Shown: piece after piece, positions 62,668 to 64,000 of the stretch
Position numbering within the stretch: position 1 is the first letter of the stretch
Layout: each line of letters begins with the position of its first letter
Assembly: GCA_965261645.1 (NCBI GenBank)
Contig: CBDHDJ010000002.1
Span: forward strand, 62,001 to 126,000
Source: CBDHDJ01 sp965261645
Lineage (GTDB): Bacteria > Pseudomonadota > Alphaproteobacteria > SHVV01
Direction: 5' to 3'
DNA: 64,000 bases
Program-made: the position numbers and the translations under genes
The notes under the pieces: model-generated
Told to the model about the DNA's origin: nothing
The model's database searches: none
Seen by the model: the letters and a program-made list of their open reading frames with translations, nothing else

Positions 62668-63434
62668 CCGATACGCCGCAAGTGTTGCTGGCCCATCACC
62701 TCAAGACCCTGAAACTGCCGACGTTCCTGCGCGAATACGACAAGCTGGCCCGCCAATGCGCCACCGAGGGCGCCGACCATGTGCGGTATCTTGTCCGTCT
62801 GACCGAGTTGGAACTGATCGACCGTGAGCGCCGCATGGTCGAGCGGCGGATCAGACAGGCCAGGTTCCCCGCCGTCAAAAGCCTCGACAGCTTCGACTTC
62901 AAGGCCATCGCATCGCTCAACAAGATGCTGGTTCTGGAGTTGGCGCGATGCGAATACGTCGAGCGTCGTGAGAATATCATCGCGCTCGGCAACAGCGGAA
63001 CCGGCAAGACCCATATCGCCCTCGGTCTCGGTCTGGCGGCCTGCCAAAAGGGGCTCTCCGTCGGCTTCCTCACGGCCGCTGCCCTGGTTCATGAACTGAT
63101 GGAGGCCAGGGATGAAAAACGCCTGTTGCGCCTGCAGAAGCAACTGGCAAAGTATCACCTTCTGATCATCGACGAACTCGGCTTCGTGCCGCTCTCGAAG
63201 ACCGGCGCCGAGCTGCTGTTCGAAGTCTTCAGCCAGCGCTACGAGCGGGGCTCGATCCTGGTGACCTCCAACTTGCCGTTCGATGAGTGGACGGAGATAT
63301 TCGGCTCGGAACGCCTGACCGGGGCTTTGCTGGACCGCCTCACCCACCATGTCCATATCCTGGAAATGAACGGCGAGAGCTATCGTCTCAACCAAAGCCA
63401 AAAACGGCGGAAATTCCCCAAAATACCTGCTTAA
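62664..63434 (+). CDS. istB: IS21 helper ATPase IstB
   Basis: This 256-residue AAA+ ATPase has Walker A GNSGTGKTHIA, Walker B YHLLIIDELGFVPL and sensor-like ILVTSNLPFDEW. The N-terminal helix bundle PTFLREYDKLARQCA is typical of IstB. The start ATG 62664 overlaps the istA stop. It would select target DNA for IstA. Confidence 0.96.
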   Translation: MTDTPQVLLAHHLKTLKLPTFLREYDKLARQCATEGADHVRYLVRLTELELIDRERRMVERRIRQARFPAVKSLDSFDFKAIASLNKMLVLELARCEYVERRENIIALGNSGTGKTHIALGLGLAACQKGLSVGFLTAAALVHELMEARDEKRLLRLQKQLAKYHLLIIDELGFVPLSKTGAELLFEVFSQRYERGSILVTSNLPFDEWTEIFGSERLTGALLDRLTHHVHILEMNGESYRLNQSQKRRKFPKIPA

Positions 63435-63634
63435 CCGCCGGTGCAATGGTTGACCCGGTGGGTCCACAGGAACCTCCCACGCTGCTTCGCTCCGCGTAAC
63501 GCAAGCGCTACACGAAGCAGCGCGGGTCCCTCCTATGGACTACCGGGACAACCCCCCAACACCGCGTACCGCATAACGTTAAGTGGACTAGTTTTACTCC
63601 GCCCGGGTGGACTAATTTTGCTCCGCCGTTGACA

Positions 63635-64000
63635 TAGGTGCAACAGGAATGCGTAATCGCCGTTCTTCTCCGGAGGGATGCCGTAAACGAAGCGCCCGAA
63701 CTCGTCGTTATCTGGATCGAGCCCGCTAGACCAGGCCGTAGCAGAGAAGGGAGGATTGGCCACGGCGAAGTCGAAGGTCTTGAGCCTATCGTTCTTGTCC
63801 TTGAAATAAGGTGCCGCCAGTGTGTTCGCTCGCCACAACTCGGCGGTCGGGTGTCCGTGCAGGAACATATTCATCCTAGCCAGCGCCCAAGTCGCGACGT
63901 CCATTTCCTGGCCGTAAACCGTGATGCCGCGCGGCGCTTGGTCGGCCGCCTTCAGGAGCAGGGAGCCGGATCCGCAGGTGGGGTCGTAAATGGTTTGGTC
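63635..64000 (-). pseudogene. hsdM: Type I restriction-modification methylase subunit (HsdM), truncated by IS21 and by the window edge
   Basis: Minus-strand reading from the window edge gives motif I (YDPTCGSGSLLLKA), GQEMDVATWALARMNMFLHG and motif IV FDFAVANPPFSA, followed by GDYAFLLHL, all typical of N6-adenine methylases of type I systems. The frame is cut right after LLHL by IS21 at 63634; the rest is not found on the far side of IS21. An upstream part lies outside the window. The encoded methylase cannot be complete. Confidence 0.88.

Larger units (their letters stand above)
61066..63634 (+). mobile_element. IS21-family insertion sequence
   Basis: The element starts TGACAAATTAGTCCAC at 61066 and ends GCCGTTGACA at 63634, the TG...CA termini of IS21. 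Internal repeats of the type GGCGGAGTAAAACT and AATTAGTCCAC occur near both ends (61071-61125; 63582-63628), the usual IstA binding sites. It encodes istA and istB. No target duplication: the left flank is IS66 tnpC, the right a methylase gene, so one side was deleted after insertion. Bases 63435-63580 hold no gene. Confidence 0.9.

Overview
The window is a GC-rich piece of an alphaproteobacterial chromosome, probably Rhodospirillales or a close relative. The evidence is a C4-type 5-aminolevulinate synthase (hemA) with a cysteine-poor hemB, the gene order glyA-nrdR-ribD-ribE-ribB-ribH-nusB-thiL, an alphaproteobacterial run bamE / cytochrome bc1 chaperone / DUF177 / rpmF / plsX / fabH / ihfA / MerR, a K+-independent proton-pumping pyrophosphatase and an LdtR-like MarR regulator. 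Species cannot be named from the sequence alone.

Region 1 (1-39.6 kb) is ordinary chromosomal DNA. It holds a partial bpt, motB/motA, a threonine-dehydratase-like gene broken by two single-base frameshifts, a penicillin-acylase family hydrolase, a CaiB/BaiF CoA-transferase, hemB diverging from fused isobutyryl-CoA mutase icmF, a MarR regulator, gcdH diverging from hemA, rpiB-glyA-nrdR, the riboflavin operon with nusB and thiL, a FliL-like protein, an MFS transporter, hppA, bamE, the fatty-acid/ribosome cluster, a tRNA-Pro(GGG), an internally deleted xanthine-dehydrogenase remnant, a Dph6-like ATPase, an EamA transporter, an amidase diverging from a haem-oxygenase-like diiron protein and an orphan TorT-like binding protein, and a DUF3179 protein.

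Region 2 (39.6-64 kb) is an archipelago of mobile elements with scattered cargo. In order: IS6, an M23 peptidase gene, IS5, a truncated second IS6, a NYN-domain protein, a GMC-oxidoreductase remnant, four tandem phytanoyl-CoA-dioxygenase-like genes, IS1380, an AT-rich control region with two unknown genes, IS30, an IS5/IS1182-like element, IS630, a short IS66-like inverted-repeat element, an IS66 element carrying a DruA-like (DUF4338) gene and itself split by a group II intron, IS21, and a truncated type I methylase gene at the right edge. Several insertions can be read to the base: IS30 with a GAC duplication, the IS5-like element with CTAG, and IS630 in the TA of that CTAG. The order of events can therefore be partly reconstructed.

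The genes of region 1 cover haem and riboflavin biosynthesis, branched-chain and glutarate acyl-CoA metabolism, fatty-acid initiation, outer-membrane assembly and motility. Region 2 is mostly selfish DNA. The items most worth follow-up there are the dioxygenase tetrad, the DruA-like gene coupled to an IS66 transposase, the antisense group II intron, and the unknown two-gene cassette broken by nested insertions.
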